NCBI RefSeq assembly: GCF_016653635.2 | Contig: NZ_CP067420.1 | Location: 3,507,501 to 3,571,500, forward strand | Source: Skermanella sp. TT6 | GTDB lineage: Bacteria; Pseudomonadota; Alphaproteobacteria; Azospirillales; Azospirillaceae | Length of the DNA stretch: 64,000 nucleotides | Direction of reading: 5' to 3' | In this document: in pieces, positions 50,661 to 59,002 of the stretch | Numbering within the stretch: the stretch's first letter is position 1 | Layout of the letters: every line of letters starts with the position of its first letter | Translations under genes and position numbers: made by a program | Notes under the pieces: generated by a model | Told to the model about the DNA's origin: nothing | Databases searched by the model: none | The model's input: only the letters and a program-made list of their open reading frames with translations

Positions 50661-51389
50661 TGAATGCCCCCGAGCGGAGGTTCCCCCGCTTGTCCAGTCC
50701 AAGGCATGCAGCACACCGGCACGACAAATGCCTTTGTCGAGGTACAGGTTGTGCGTATCTGCATTTTGTCGCCCAAAGTTATACAGCGTTACGTTCGGCG
50801 TTGGCTTCACCATCCACGCTGTATACATCGTATGACTAATGAAGGGCAAACTGGTGAATAGAAGCTTAAGATTTTTCCCAATTCGGCACCCTTACCACCA
50901 TTGCGCTGGGGAAAACGACAGGCAAAGGCGGCGCAGCGCCGGTGATCAGGCGGCGGGGCCGACTTCGGTCGATCCCGCCGCCTCCCAGTCGGATGGGCAA
51001 AAGCACGTTCCAGTCCGTCGGCCATGCCGCGGAGGCTTTGCCATCGGGATATCCGACCGCGTTCCCTGCCGGCGACATCGCGCGCCGGGTTGGTCCGGCG
51101 GCTGCATTCCTGGGGCGGGAGTATGCACCGCGCCACAACAAGCAACCGCCTGACGGGCCTATACTGTCGATAGTGACACGACCGGTCAAGCCTTGGGGAA
51201 CGCCAAAGGTTTACGCATCCGGCGCAGACCTAGCCCCTTCGAGAGGAAGGCTCCAAGCCGGGCAAGGCGGCCCTGCCATCCGGCACCCCTTTGGAACTCA
51301 TATCCGTCGCTCGCTGTTCCTTGGGAGATCTTTGGTCAGAATGCGTGAATGAGCGCAACGAAGAACAGCGTCATGAGGAGGTCCTGAAT
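50661..51389. other. 729-bp divergent intergenic region
   Basis: It separates the lipoprotein-regulator-kinase operon from the stress operon. The left part (50740-50900) is AT-rich and should carry the minus-strand promoter. A sigma-EcfG-like promoter match is at 51293. Short open frames exist on both strands but none has signal, motif or codon support. Confidence 0.5.
51293..51318 (+). promoter_or_regulatory. Candidate sigma-EcfG-type promoter of the stress operon
   Basis: GGAAC (51293-51297), 17 bases, then TGTT (51315-51318). The same -35/-10 pair as before the DUF2892-like gene. The -10 element lies 72 bases upstream of the ATG. Confidence 0.45.
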
Positions 51390-52370
51390 ATGGCTACGCG
51401 CGACACGAATGGGTCCCTGGGCGGTTCCCCGGGCAGTTCCACCGGGTCGGGGTTGGGCGCCTCCACCACCGGATCGGCCCGCGAGACCGCATCCAACACG
51501 GTCGAACAGGCCAAGCAGCAGGTCGGGGAAGAGGGCAACCGGCTCGCCGGCGCCGCCCGCACCCGCGCCCGTTCGGCCTTCGAGCATCAGCAGCATCGCG
51601 TCGCCGACAGCATCGGCAGCGTTGCGCAGGCTCTCCACCAGGCCGCCGACCAGCTCAGCGAGCGGAACGAGGACATGGTCGCGCGCTATACCGATACGGC
51701 CGCACAGCGTATCGAGCAGTTCGCCGACAGCCTGCGCGACCGCGACCTGGACGACCTGATCGGCCAGGCCGAGCATTTCGCGCGCCGCCAGCCGGAGCTG
51801 TTCCTCGGCGGCGCGGTCGTGGTCGGCTTCGCCATCGCCCGCTTCCTGCGCACCTCCGGCAGCCGCGGCGCGCGGTACCGCGGCGGCATGGGCCAGGGCG
51901 GCATGGGCCAGGGCGGCTACGGCGGAAGCTATGGTGGGGGCAGCTATGGCCGGCAGACCGGCGGGTACGGCGGAAGCGCCGGCGAATTCGCCCGGCGCGA
52001 GACCGGCAGCCGCGGCTACTCGACGGGGACCGGCACCTCGTCGTCGGGCATCGGCGGCACCTCCGCCGGAACCGCTTCGGGAACCATGGCCGGTTCCGCC
52101 GGTGCGGCGACGACCGGCTCTCCCGCCGGGACGGCCGGCGTTTCGGGAACGGGAGCCGGCGGCTCCGGCCTCGGCGCGGGGATCGGCAATGCCGGCGGCA
52201 TCGGCGCCATGCAGCGTAACACCGGCGTCGTCGGGACGTCGGCGCACGAGGAGCGGTCGACCGGCGGCCTGGGCGGCACGGCGGTTCCTTCTTCCGGAAG
52301 CACCGCTTCGACCGTGAAGCCCGACACCGAGAGCAAGGGGACCACTCCGCCGAGGGGGACCAGGCCATGA
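51390..52370 (+). CDS. Gly/Ser-rich stress-operon protein
   Basis: 326 residues. Residues about 30-125 are helical and amphipathic (RTRARSAFEHQQHRVADSIG; ALHQAADQLSERNEDM), then LFLGGAVVVGFAIARFLRTS gives one membrane helix. The last 170 residues are low-complexity Gly/Ser/Thr (GGYGGSYGGGSYG, TGTGTSSSG). Similar proteins in alphaproteobacteria are described as nutrient-deprivation-induced; I do not know a function. GAGGAG precedes ATG 51390. The stop overlaps the next start by four bases, and a sigma-EcfG-like promoter precedes the gene. Confidence 0.78.
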   Translation: MATRDTNGSLGGSPGSSTGSGLGASTTGSARETASNTVEQAKQQVGEEGNRLAGAARTRARSAFEHQQHRVADSIGSVAQALHQAADQLSERNEDMVARYTDTAAQRIEQFADSLRDRDLDDLIGQAEHFARRQPELFLGGAVVVGFAIARFLRTSGSRGARYRGGMGQGGMGQGGYGGSYGGGSYGRQTGGYGGSAGEFARRETGSRGYSTGTGTSSSGIGGTSAGTASGTMAGSAGAATTGSPAGTAGVSGTGAGGSGLGAGIGNAGGIGAMQRNTGVVGTSAHEERSTGGLGGTAVPSSGSTASTVKPDTESKGTTPPRGTRP

Positions 52371-52804
52371 CCGGCAGGCCGGACGACAGCTTCCGCGGAT
52401 ACGATGATCCGCAGCGGACTGGTGGCGACCGGCCGCTGACGGGCTTGCTGACCGAGCTCGCCCACGAGACGACCACCCTGGTGCGCAAGGAGGTCGAGCT
52501 CGCCAAGGTCGAGATGTCCGAGAAGGTGAACCAGGCGACGACCGGAGCGGTCTCGCTGGCCGCCGGCGGCATGGTCGCCTTCGCGGGCGTGATCTTCCTG
52601 CTGCTCGCCCTGACCTACTACCTGGCGACGTTGATGGAGCCCTGGCTGGCCGCATTGATCGTCGGCGGCGTCGTGACGGTGATCGGCATCATCCTGGTGT
52701 CGATGGGCAAGAGCAAGCTGGCGGCCAAGAACCTACAGCCGAACCGGACCATCTCGACCCTGCAGGACGACAAGGACTGGGCGAAGGCGCAGATGGGGCG
52801 CTGA
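52367..52804 (+). CDS. Phage holin-family-like (Phage_holin_3_6) membrane protein
   Basis: 145 residues. LLTELAHETTTLVRKEVELA is the amphipathic N-terminal helix and SLAAGGMVAFAGVIFLLLAL and WLAALIVGGVVTVIGIILV are two membrane spans, matching the Phage_holin_3_6 family. Despite the name, these chromosomal proteins are not tied to phage; no phage gene is near. It is translationally coupled to the Gly/Ser-rich gene (ATGA overlap) and followed after 101 bases by a coiled-coil membrane protein, a grouping seen in many alphaproteobacteria. Confidence 0.85.
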   Translation: MTGRPDDSFRGYDDPQRTGGDRPLTGLLTELAHETTTLVRKEVELAKVEMSEKVNQATTGAVSLAAGGMVAFAGVIFLLLALTYYLATLMEPWLAALIVGGVVTVIGIILVSMGKSKLAAKNLQPNRTISTLQDDKDWAKAQMGR

Positions 52805-52905
52805 CCGCCCCACGGGCCGGAACGGCCCGGCCGAACAATCCACCAGGGCGCGCCTGTCCCATTCCGGGGCAGAGCCGCAGCCCGCAGACCATCAGGCGGA
52901 ACACC

Positions 52906-53703
52906 ATGAACAGAACCTATTACGAAAGCCACGGCAACTACTCCCACGACGACGACGACCGCTCGATCCTCGGCAATCCGGTGCCGCTGGCGCTGATCGG
53001 CCTCGGCGTGGGCTGGCTGGTCTGGAGCAACACCAGCCATCCCGGCGTCGACAGCCGCATCCGCGACGCCCGTCGGCGCGCGCGCCAGTACGGCAACACC
53101 GCCCTGCACCGGGCGGAGGAACTGCGCGACCAGGCCCTTCACCGGGCTTCGGAGTTCCGCGACCAGGCGACGAACCGCGCGTCCGAGTGGCGCGACCAGG
53201 CCGGCAACACCGCCCAGTCCATGCGGGACCGCGTCCAGAGCCGCACCGGCGGTCAGGGCCAGGGCTTCTCCGGGTCCGGCTATTCCGGCGGCGACGCCTA
53301 CGGCGGCACGGGGCGCCAGGGCGACTATCGCGAGCGCGCCCGCCAGTACGGCGACCGGGCCTCGCAGCGTGCCCGCCAGGGCTACGGAAGCGTCGTCGGG
53401 CTGGTCGACGAGCACCCGCTGATGGCCGGCATCATGGGCATCGCCGTCGGCGCGGTGCTGGGAGCCAGCATTCCCGCCAGCCGCTATGAGAACGAGCTGC
53501 TGGGCGAGTACAGCGACGAGTTCTACAGCCGGGCCCGCGAGTTCGGCAGCGAGGCGGTCGACCGCGCCACCAACGTGGTCCGCACCGCCGCCGAAGCGGG
53601 CGTCGAAGCCGCCCGCGACGCCGGCCAGGAGGAGGCCGAGAAGCAGGGCCTGACCGCGGAGCAGATGCAGAAGCGCGCCGAGGAGAAGACCGGCAACGCC
53701 TGA
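52906..53703 (+). CDS. Coiled-coil membrane protein of the stress operon (DUF3618-like)
   Basis: 265 residues. A hydrophobic segment near 23-40 (NPVPLALIGLGVGWLVWSNT) and another near 168-188 (HPLMAGIMGIAVGAVLGASI) flank a long helical region with heptad-like spacing (ALHRAEELRDQALHRASEFR). The C-terminus is charged and helical (EEAEKQGLTAEQMQKRAEEK). This resembles DUF3618-type proteins that follow holin-like genes. No function is known. A strong terminator lies 35 bases after the stop, ending the three-gene operon. Confidence 0.78.
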   Translation: MNRTYYESHGNYSHDDDDRSILGNPVPLALIGLGVGWLVWSNTSHPGVDSRIRDARRRARQYGNTALHRAEELRDQALHRASEFRDQATNRASEWRDQAGNTAQSMRDRVQSRTGGQGQGFSGSGYSGGDAYGGTGRQGDYRERARQYGDRASQRARQGYGSVVGLVDEHPLMAGIMGIAVGAVLGASIPASRYENELLGEYSDEFYSRAREFGSEAVDRATNVVRTAAEAGVEAARDAGQEEAEKQGLTAEQMQKRAEEKTGNA

Positions 53704-53737
53704 CGCGTCCCGCCGGACAGACCTCGCCGACGGAGAA

Positions 53738-53774
53738 GGGCGCCGCCGACCGGCCGGTCGGCGGCGCCCATTTT
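53738..53774 (+). terminator. Rho-independent terminator of the stress operon
   Basis: Perfect 16-base arms (GGGCGCCGCCGACCGG and CCGGTCGGCGGCGCCC) followed by ATTTT. Being symmetric, it can also act on the convergent aldolase gene. Confidence 0.88.
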
Positions 53775-53790
53775 CCATCCGGAGCCCGGC

Positions 53791-54600
53791 TCAGTAGAGT
53801 CCGACCGCCTGCCGCTCCGACGGCGCCTCCGGGGATGTCCCGTGCCCGGTCGCTTCCAGCACCGCCGCACGCGCGCCGGCCGCCATGAGATGGACGTCGG
53901 AGCCGCCGGTCACGAACCGGTAGCCCAGCTCGATCATGCGCCGGGCATAGGCCGCGGAGCCGCAGTGGATTCCCGGCATCACGCCGCGCGCCGCGGCCCG
54001 CTCGCGGATATCCACGATCGCGTCGTACATCGGCGGCTCCGTATGGTCGAAGCCGAACCTGCCGGTCAGCGCGTAGCACAGGTCCGCCGGGCCGACATAG
54101 ATCGCGTCCAGCCCCGGCGTGCCGAGGATGTCGTCCAGGTTATCCAGCGCCTCCTTCGTCTCGATCATCGCGAAGACGACGATGTCGGCGTTGGCATGCT
54201 CGGGATAATCGCCGCCCGAGGTCAGCATCGCCCGGTTCGGCCCGAAGCTCCTGTAGCCCTGGGGCGGATAGCGGCAGGCGCCGACCAAGCGCTCCGCCTC
54301 CGCCCTGCTGTTCACCATGGGACAGATGATGCCGGCGGCACCGGCATCGAGGGCCTTCATGATGTAAGCCTCGTCCAGCCAGGGCACGCGCACCAGCGGC
54401 GCCGCGGCGGTGGTCGAGATCGCGGTCATCATGGCGACCGAAGCGCCGTAATCGATCACGCCGTGCTGCATGTCGACGGTCAGGCTGTCCCAGCCCTGGT
54501 GCGCCATCGTCTCGGCCGCGTACCCGTCCGGGATCGACAGCCAGCAGTTCAGGGCGCTGCCGCCGTCGCGCCAGATCGAGCGAAGTCTGTTCTCTTTCAT
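53791..54600 (-). CDS. HpcH/HpaI-family aldolase
   Basis: 269 residues, TIM-barrel metal-dependent class II aldolase. LTVDMQHGVIDYGASVAMM, VFAMIETKEALDNLDDI (metal-binding Glu) and LDAIYVGPADLCYALTG (metal-binding Asp) are the family blocks. Members cleave 2-keto-4-hydroxy acids such as 2,4-dihydroxyhept-2-ene-dioate to pyruvate and an aldehyde; the true substrate here is unknown. ATG 54600 follows AGGGGAGG. The gene is 46 bases downstream of a glycosyltransferase on the same strand, but no pathway partner is seen. Confidence 0.9.
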   Translation of the reverse strand: MKENRLRSIWRDGGSALNCWLSIPDGYAAETMAHQGWDSLTVDMQHGVIDYGASVAMMTAISTTAAAPLVRVPWLDEAYIMKALDAGAAGIICPMVNSRAEAERLVGACRYPPQGYRSFGPNRAMLTSGGDYPEHANADIVVFAMIETKEALDNLDDILGTPGLDAIYVGPADLCYALTGRFGFDHTEPPMYDAIVDIRERAAARGVMPGIHCGSAAYARRMIELGYRFVTGGSDVHLMAAGARAAVLEATGHGTSPEAPSERQAVGLY

Positions 54601-54646
54601 GTTTCCTCCCCTTGCAGGGTGGAGCTTAAGGGGTGAGGCCCCGGCG

Positions 54647-55849
54647 TCAAGCCGGACGTTGCGGCGGCGCCGGACGACTGAACGCCTCGAAGAGCCGGTC
54701 GTACGTCTCCAGCATCGCTTCTTCGCCGTACTCCCGGACCACGCGGGCACGGTTGGCGTTGCCCAGCCTGCGGCGGAGCGTGGCGTCGGTCAGCAGGCGG
54801 CGGAGCGCCGCGGTCAGTGCCGCCTTATCGTCCCGTTCCACGACGAGCGGCCGGTTTTCTTCGGTGACCATGGCCCTCACGTCGCCGACGTCGGTCGAGA
54901 CCACGGGCCGCGCCGCCGCCATGGCTTCCAGCAGGCTCAGCGGCATCTGCTCGGTGTCGGACGAGATCGCGAAGACGTCCAGCAATCCCAGCGCCCGCTC
55001 CGGGTTCATCATGTTGCCCCTGAAATCCACCCGATCCCCGATGCCGAGGTCACGGGCGGCGGCTTCAAGCGCCGGGCGGTCGGGGCCGTCGCCGATCAGG
55101 ACCAGCCGGGCCGGCGGGTCCGGCGGCAGCGCCGCGAAGGCGCGCAGCAGCCGGCCGAAATTCTTCTCGCGGCGGAGCGTCCCGACCGACCCGACCAGAA
55201 GCTCGCCGGGACGGCGCGGCGGCAGCGCCGTCCCGTCGGGAGCGGCGGCGAACCGCGCACAGTCGATCCCGTTCGGGATGAAGCGGACCCGCCGACGCGG
55301 AATCCGCCAGCTCTCCAGCGCGATCCGCTCCAGCAGCCGGCTCGGCACGATCACTTCCGTGGGACCGGCCAGCGCCACCCGGCGGAACCAGATGCGCCGG
55401 CGGAAATGCCGGCCGATCGCCTCGTCCGGCCCGAAGCCGTCCTCGAAATGCAGATGGGGGCAGCGGGCGGGAAGGCGGTTCGCCAGCCCCCACTCGACCG
55501 CCCCCCACGCATAGGTCAGCAGCAGGTCGGGCCGCCGGTCGCGCAGCACCCGCCGGAAACGCGCCAGGTTGCGCAGGCTTAAGGCCCTGCCCTTCTCCAC
55601 GTCCACCGGAAGCACCGTCACGTCCAGGCCGGGGTCCAGCCGGTCGAGGCAATCGGTGTTCCCGTCCACCGACACGATGGTATGCCGGTAGCGCCGTTCC
55701 AGGCGGTTCGCGATCTTGGCGAAACGCATCTGCTGCCCGCCGACCTCGAAGGAAGAAAAGACATGAAACAAATGCGGCGGATCACGGGTTACCACCTCGG
55801 GAACACTTGGGTGGAACTGTGGGGGTGTGGCCCGATCGGCGATTGTCAC
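54647..55849 (-). CDS. Family 4 glycosyltransferase
   Basis: About 400 residues, GT-B fold. HLFHVFSSFEVGGQQMRFAK is the N-terminal glycine-rich loop; ELLVGSVGTLRREKNFGRLL and VDFRGNMMNPERALGLLDV are donor-side motifs, and the E-x7-E pair is in SSDTEQMPLSLLEAMAAARP. It probably builds a surface glycan. GTG 55849 with AGAG upstream is the assumed start; an in-frame ATG at 55912 is possible. It is divergent from the small gene before the tRNA-like sequence and starts a second polysaccharide locus. Confidence 0.86.
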   Translation of the reverse strand: MTIADRATPPQFHPSVPEVVTRDPPHLFHVFSSFEVGGQQMRFAKIANRLERRYRHTIVSVDGNTDCLDRLDPGLDVTVLPVDVEKGRALSLRNLARFRRVLRDRRPDLLLTYAWGAVEWGLANRLPARCPHLHFEDGFGPDEAIGRHFRRRIWFRRVALAGPTEVIVPSRLLERIALESWRIPRRRVRFIPNGIDCARFAAAPDGTALPPRRPGELLVGSVGTLRREKNFGRLLRAFAALPPDPPARLVLIGDGPDRPALEAAARDLGIGDRVDFRGNMMNPERALGLLDVFAISSDTEQMPLSLLEAMAAARPVVSTDVGDVRAMVTEENRPLVVERDDKAALTAALRRLLTDATLRRRLGNANRARVVREYGEEAMLETYDRLFEAFSRPAPPQRPA

Positions 55850-55893
55850 GGCATCTCTTCTTTGGCTAGGGTCGCGGCAAGTCAGGAGGCACG

Positions 55894-56250
55894 ATGTTCC
55901 ACCCGCGGACAAGCCGCAAGAAGCTCGAACAGGTTATCCGGACGCTCGATGCGGCGGCCCGAATTGGTCACCGGACGGATGCCGCCGGCTTCCGTGTCTC
56001 CACGATCGAGGAGCGGCGCACCACCGCGCGCTACGATGCCCTGATCGGGGCGCTGGAACAGGCGATGCGGACGAAGAAGTTCGACCTGTCCCGCGACGAC
56101 GCCCGGCTGCTGGTCACCGCCCTGGACCTCTACAATGTCCGGCGGACCGACGGCGTCGGCCAGTCCTGGGACGAAGAGGTGGAACAGCTTTTCCAGGAGC
56201 TTCAGTCCCTGTTCGCCAAGACCTACGGCGAGGCGCTCTACGCCGCCTGA
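55894..56250 (+). CDS. Hypothetical protein of 118 residues upstream of the tRNA-like gene
   Basis: I do not recognise a family. It is predicted mostly helical, with charged helices (RKKLEQVIRTLDAAARIGHR, IEERRTTARYDALIGALEQA, DDARLLVTALDLYNVRRTDG) and a Trp/Glu-rich C-terminus (GQSWDEEVEQLFQELQSL). There is no signal peptide, membrane span or cysteine. Codon use matches the genome, so it is probably real. It ends 13 bases before the tRNA-like gene on the same strand, so a shared transcript is likely. Confidence 0.62.
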   Translation: MFHPRTSRKKLEQVIRTLDAAARIGHRTDAAGFRVSTIEERRTTARYDALIGALEQAMRTKKFDLSRDDARLLVTALDLYNVRRTDGVGQSWDEEVEQLFQELQSLFAKTYGEALYAA

Positions 56251-56263
56251 CGGCCCGGATATC

Positions 56264-56338
56264 GGGGGAGTAGCTTAATCGGGAAAGCCCTGTCCTCCGG
56301 GACAGCAGTTTCAGGTTCAAATCCTGGCTCCTCCACCA
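56264..56338 (+). tRNA. tRNA-like gene with a six-base anticodon loop (Arg-CCG-like arm)
   Basis: A cloverleaf can be drawn over 75 bases including an encoded CCA end: 7-bp acceptor stem GGGGGAG/CTCCTCC (one G-U), U8 and A9, 4-bp D stem GCTT/AAGC with G18-G19 and A21, a 5-bp anticodon stem CTGTC/GACAG, a five-base variable region and a 5-bp T stem with loop TTCAAAT and discriminator A. The anticodon loop is CTCCGG, six bases instead of seven. If U33 is the T, the anticodon is CCG (Arg), and base 38 is missing. The D loop lacks A20, an arginine identity base. It could be a specialised tRNA, a non-decoding tRNA or a decaying copy. Confidence 0.7.
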
Positions 56339-56354
56339 CCTTCGCCGGACTGCA

Positions 56355-57395
56355 TCACCGCCCCAGCAGCCGTCGGCGGATCAGGCGCGGCAGATAGCGC
56401 CGGAGCGTATGGGCGGCGCCGCAGGCCGTCGTCGGATCGTACGCGGTGAGCGTCCAGCGCTGGCGGCGCAGGGGCAGCCACTCCTTCTTGTAGGCATCGT
56501 CGCCGCAGCCGAAATCGATCTCCGCGACGTCGCCGGACCGGAAAGCCTCGCGCACCATGTGGCGCGTCAGGATCGAGCCTGCGGAGAGCTTACGGCGGTT
56601 CTCGGCATAGGACAGCTTGAAGATGGTGGCGCGGCCCCGCCAGACGATCCAGAGCTGGGCGGCTACCGGTTCGCCATCCACCGTCAGCACGCCGACCCGG
56701 ACGGCGCCCGCCTCCAGCCCGGCGCGGATCAGGCTCGGAATGAAGAGCGGATAAGGCTCCGGCTCCTTCCACGACAAGGCGTGGACATGCTCGTACAGTT
56801 CGGTCGCCCGCTCCGCGTCGGCCGGCGACCGGAAGACCTCCAGGTCCACCCGGTGGTCGCGCCGCAACGCCCGTTCCTTGCGCTCGACGGTGTTGCGCAG
56901 ACGGGTGCCGCGCCCGTTCCAGTATTCCTCGAAGCCGCCAGCGACCGGGCTGTACCAGTTGCCGAAATCCTCGACCGTCTCGACCAGGTACCCGGCGCGC
57001 CGCAGCCCCCGCCGCAGCGGGTCCAGCGTGGCGGTCCCTCCGTCCAGGGCCGAGAACACCAGCCGCGCGGGGCGCGGCTCGCGGCGCCGGACCTGCCGCC
57101 CCCAGGTCTCGAAGGCCGCGGCGGCATCGGCGGTCCCGGACTGGAGCGGGCCGAAACGGCAGGTGTAGTAATTGCCGAGCCAGGACAGCTGCACTCCCCG
57201 GAACGGCCCCAGCGCGTCCAGCCGCTCGCGCAGCGGCAGGACCAGCCCCTCCGGGGTGGCTTCCACCGACAGGCGGTCTCCGGGATCCAGGCAGGTTTCG
57301 GCGAAGACCCTGTACCACGTGCCGGTATCGTAGAAGTCGCCGTCCGGAACGTCGGGCAGGACGCCGCCGAGGCTGGCCGGATCGCGATGTATCAC
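56355..57395 (-). CDS. GNAT-family acyltransferase with FemAB-type fold (Acetyltransf_6-like)
   Basis: 346 residues. Two GNAT halves are suggested; the clear C-terminal half holds YWNGRGTRLRNTVERKERAL, VRVGVLTVDGEPVAAQLWIV, IFKLSYAENRRKLSAGSILT and DFGCGDDAYKKEWLPLRRQR, the blocks of the CelD/BcsL/FemAB-like Acetyltransf_6 family. Members acylate sugars, polysaccharides or lipids; FemAB relatives add amino acids from aminoacyl-tRNA. Start GTG 57395 follows the methyltransferase stop by seven bases; ATG 57425, overlapping that gene, is an alternative. It is convergent with the tRNA-like gene and 16 bases from it. Confidence 0.8.
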   Translation of the reverse strand: MIHRDPASLGGVLPDVPDGDFYDTGTWYRVFAETCLDPGDRLSVEATPEGLVLPLRERLDALGPFRGVQLSWLGNYYTCRFGPLQSGTADAAAAFETWGRQVRRREPRPARLVFSALDGGTATLDPLRRGLRRAGYLVETVEDFGNWYSPVAGGFEEYWNGRGTRLRNTVERKERALRRDHRVDLEVFRSPADAERATELYEHVHALSWKEPEPYPLFIPSLIRAGLEAGAVRVGVLTVDGEPVAAQLWIVWRGRATIFKLSYAENRRKLSAGSILTRHMVREAFRSGDVAEIDFGCGDDAYKKEWLPLRRQRWTLTAYDPTTACGAAHTLRRYLPRLIRRRLLGR

Positions 57396-57402
57396 CGGAC
57401 GG

Positions 57403-57987
57403 TCAGAGCTTGCACCCGACCACATGGTACTCCGGCCCGAAAGGCAGGAACGGAATGGCCCCGCCGTACCGGATCGCCACGTTCCAGAAACCCGCGTCCC
57501 CGACCGCGCGGCGCGCATCGCGGCTGCCCAACGGGCTCTCCCCGCCGGTCGGCTCGAACAGGACGAGCAGTCCTCCCGGCTTCAGCACCCTCAGCAGCTC
57601 GCCCAGCAGGAGCGGCCGGACCTCGGGGGACGACTCGGTCAGGGCGCCGAAACCGGTGACGACGTCGAAGCTGTCGGCGCCGTAGGGCACCCTGATTCCG
57701 TCGAAGCGACGGTAGTAGGCCAGTCCGCCGAACCGCGCGATCGCGGGCGACGGGCGATCCGGTTCCAGGCACACGAGGCGGACGCCGCGGAACAGGGTGC
57801 GATACCAGGGCACCGCCTCGGCGTTGCCGACCGCGATGTCCAGGATGCCGCTGGAGCCGGGGAAGAGTTCGCGCAGGTCCTGCGTCAGGCGCAGGACCTC
57901 GCGCACGCGGCGCTCCGCGCGGTCTTCCTCGTCATAGGGATCGATCCGCCCGGCGCGGGCTCCGAACGCGAAGTCCTGGATCGACAT
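57403..57987 (-). CDS. SAM-dependent methyltransferase
   Basis: 194 residues, class I fold. SSGILDIAVGNAEAVPWYRT occupies the SAM motif I position, with AVGNAE replacing the usual GxGxG. VRLVCLEPDRPSPAIARFGG is the acidic loop, DSFDVVTGFGALTESSPEVR motif IV and LLRVLKPGGLLVLFEPTGG the post-motif. Its substrate is unknown; the galE and GNAT neighbours suggest a sugar. ATG 57987 lies one base after the galE stop. Confidence 0.82.
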   Translation of the reverse strand: MSIQDFAFGARAGRIDPYDEEDRAERRVREVLRLTQDLRELFPGSSGILDIAVGNAEAVPWYRTLFRGVRLVCLEPDRPSPAIARFGGLAYYRRFDGIRVPYGADSFDVVTGFGALTESSPEVRPLLLGELLRVLKPGGLLVLFEPTGGESPLGSRDARRAVGDAGFWNVAIRYGGAIPFLPFGPEYHVVGCKL

Positions 57988-57988
57988 G

Positions 57989-59002
57989 TCAGGAGGCCCG
58001 GCGCGCCTTGGACTCTTCGGCGGAGCGGCGCTCCCAGGCCAGGGCCGTCTCCACCATTTCCTCCAGGCTGCCATGGGCGGGCTTCCAGCCCAGCAGCCCG
58101 TGGATCCGGTCGGCCTTGGCGACCAGGGCCGGCGGATCGCCGGCACGGCGCGGCGCGTCGTCGACCGGCAGCGGGCGGCCAATGACCTTCTCCACCGCCT
58201 TCAGCACCTCGCGCACCGAGAAGCCCCTGCCGTAGGCGCAGTTGACCAGCAGGTTGCCGCCCTTTCCGACCAGATGGCGCAGCGCCAGCACATGGGCGTC
58301 GGCCAGGTCCGAGACATGGATGTAGTCGCGGATGCAGGTGCCGTCGGGCGTGTCGTAGTCCGTTCCGAACACGGATATCGCGGGGCGCAGCCCCAGCGCC
58401 GCCTGGACCGCCACCTTGATCAGGTGCGTCGCGGCCGGGGTGTTCTGGCCCGCCCGGCCGGCCGGGTCCGCGCCCGCCACGTTGAAATAGCGGAGGATGC
58501 CGGTGTTCAGCCCGTGGGCCGCCGAGGCATCGCGCAGCATATGCTCGGTCATCAGCTTGGACTGGCCGTAGGGATTGATCGGCCGGGTCGGCGACTCCTC
58601 GTCGATCGGATAGGCCTCGGGCTCGCCGTAGACGGCGGCGGTCGAGGAGAAGATGAAGTGCTTCACGCCCAGGCGCACGCAGGTCTCGATCAGGCCCAGG
58701 CTGTTCTGGGTGTTGTTGCGGTAATACTTCAGCGGCTTCTCGACCGACTCCGAGACCACGATGCTGCCGGCGAAATGCATGATCGCGCCGACCTGGAAGC
58801 CGCGGATCACTTCCGCCACATGCTCGGTGTCGGCGATGTCGCCTTCGATCAGCGGGACGCCGTCCGGGACGGCCGACCGGATGCCGGTCGAGAGATTGTC
58901 GAAGACGACGACCGGGAAACCGGCATCCTGCAGGGCCAGCACGGCATGGGATCCGATATAGCCGGCGCCGCCGGTGACCAGAACAACCGGAGTTTCGTCC
59001 AT
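57989..59002 (-). CDS. galE: UDP-glucose 4-epimerase
   Basis: 337 residues. It interconverts UDP-glucose and UDP-galactose with bound NAD. The Rossmann motif is VTGGAGYIGSHAVLALQDAG, the active-site Ser-Tyr-x3-Lys is FSSTAAVYGEP and YGQSKLMTEH, and LRYFNVAGADP plus VFGTDYDTPDGTCIRDYIHV are classical GalE blocks. It supplies UDP-galactose for glycan synthesis. It is first in a minus-strand operon with the methyltransferase and GNAT genes. Confidence 0.96.
   Translation of the reverse strand: MDETPVVLVTGGAGYIGSHAVLALQDAGFPVVVFDNLSTGIRSAVPDGVPLIEGDIADTEHVAEVIRGFQVGAIMHFAGSIVVSESVEKPLKYYRNNTQNSLGLIETCVRLGVKHFIFSSTAAVYGEPEAYPIDEESPTRPINPYGQSKLMTEHMLRDASAAHGLNTGILRYFNVAGADPAGRAGQNTPAATHLIKVAVQAALGLRPAISVFGTDYDTPDGTCIRDYIHVSDLADAHVLALRHLVGKGGNLLVNCAYGRGFSVREVLKAVEKVIGRPLPVDDAPRRAGDPPALVAKADRIHGLLGWKPAHGSLEEMVETALAWERRSAEESKARRAS

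Noticed and set aside
50839-51153. Small genes in the 50.7-51.4 kb gap
   Set aside because: Several short open frames on both strands lack codon bias, motifs and ribosome-binding sites.
52367-52804. Prophage remnant because of a holin-family gene
   Set aside because: No other phage gene, integrase or attachment repeat is near; this holin-like family is common on alphaproteobacterial chromosomes.
56264-56338. Genomic island attached at a tRNA gene
   Set aside because: No integrase gene and no repeat of the tRNA 3' end were found in the window.
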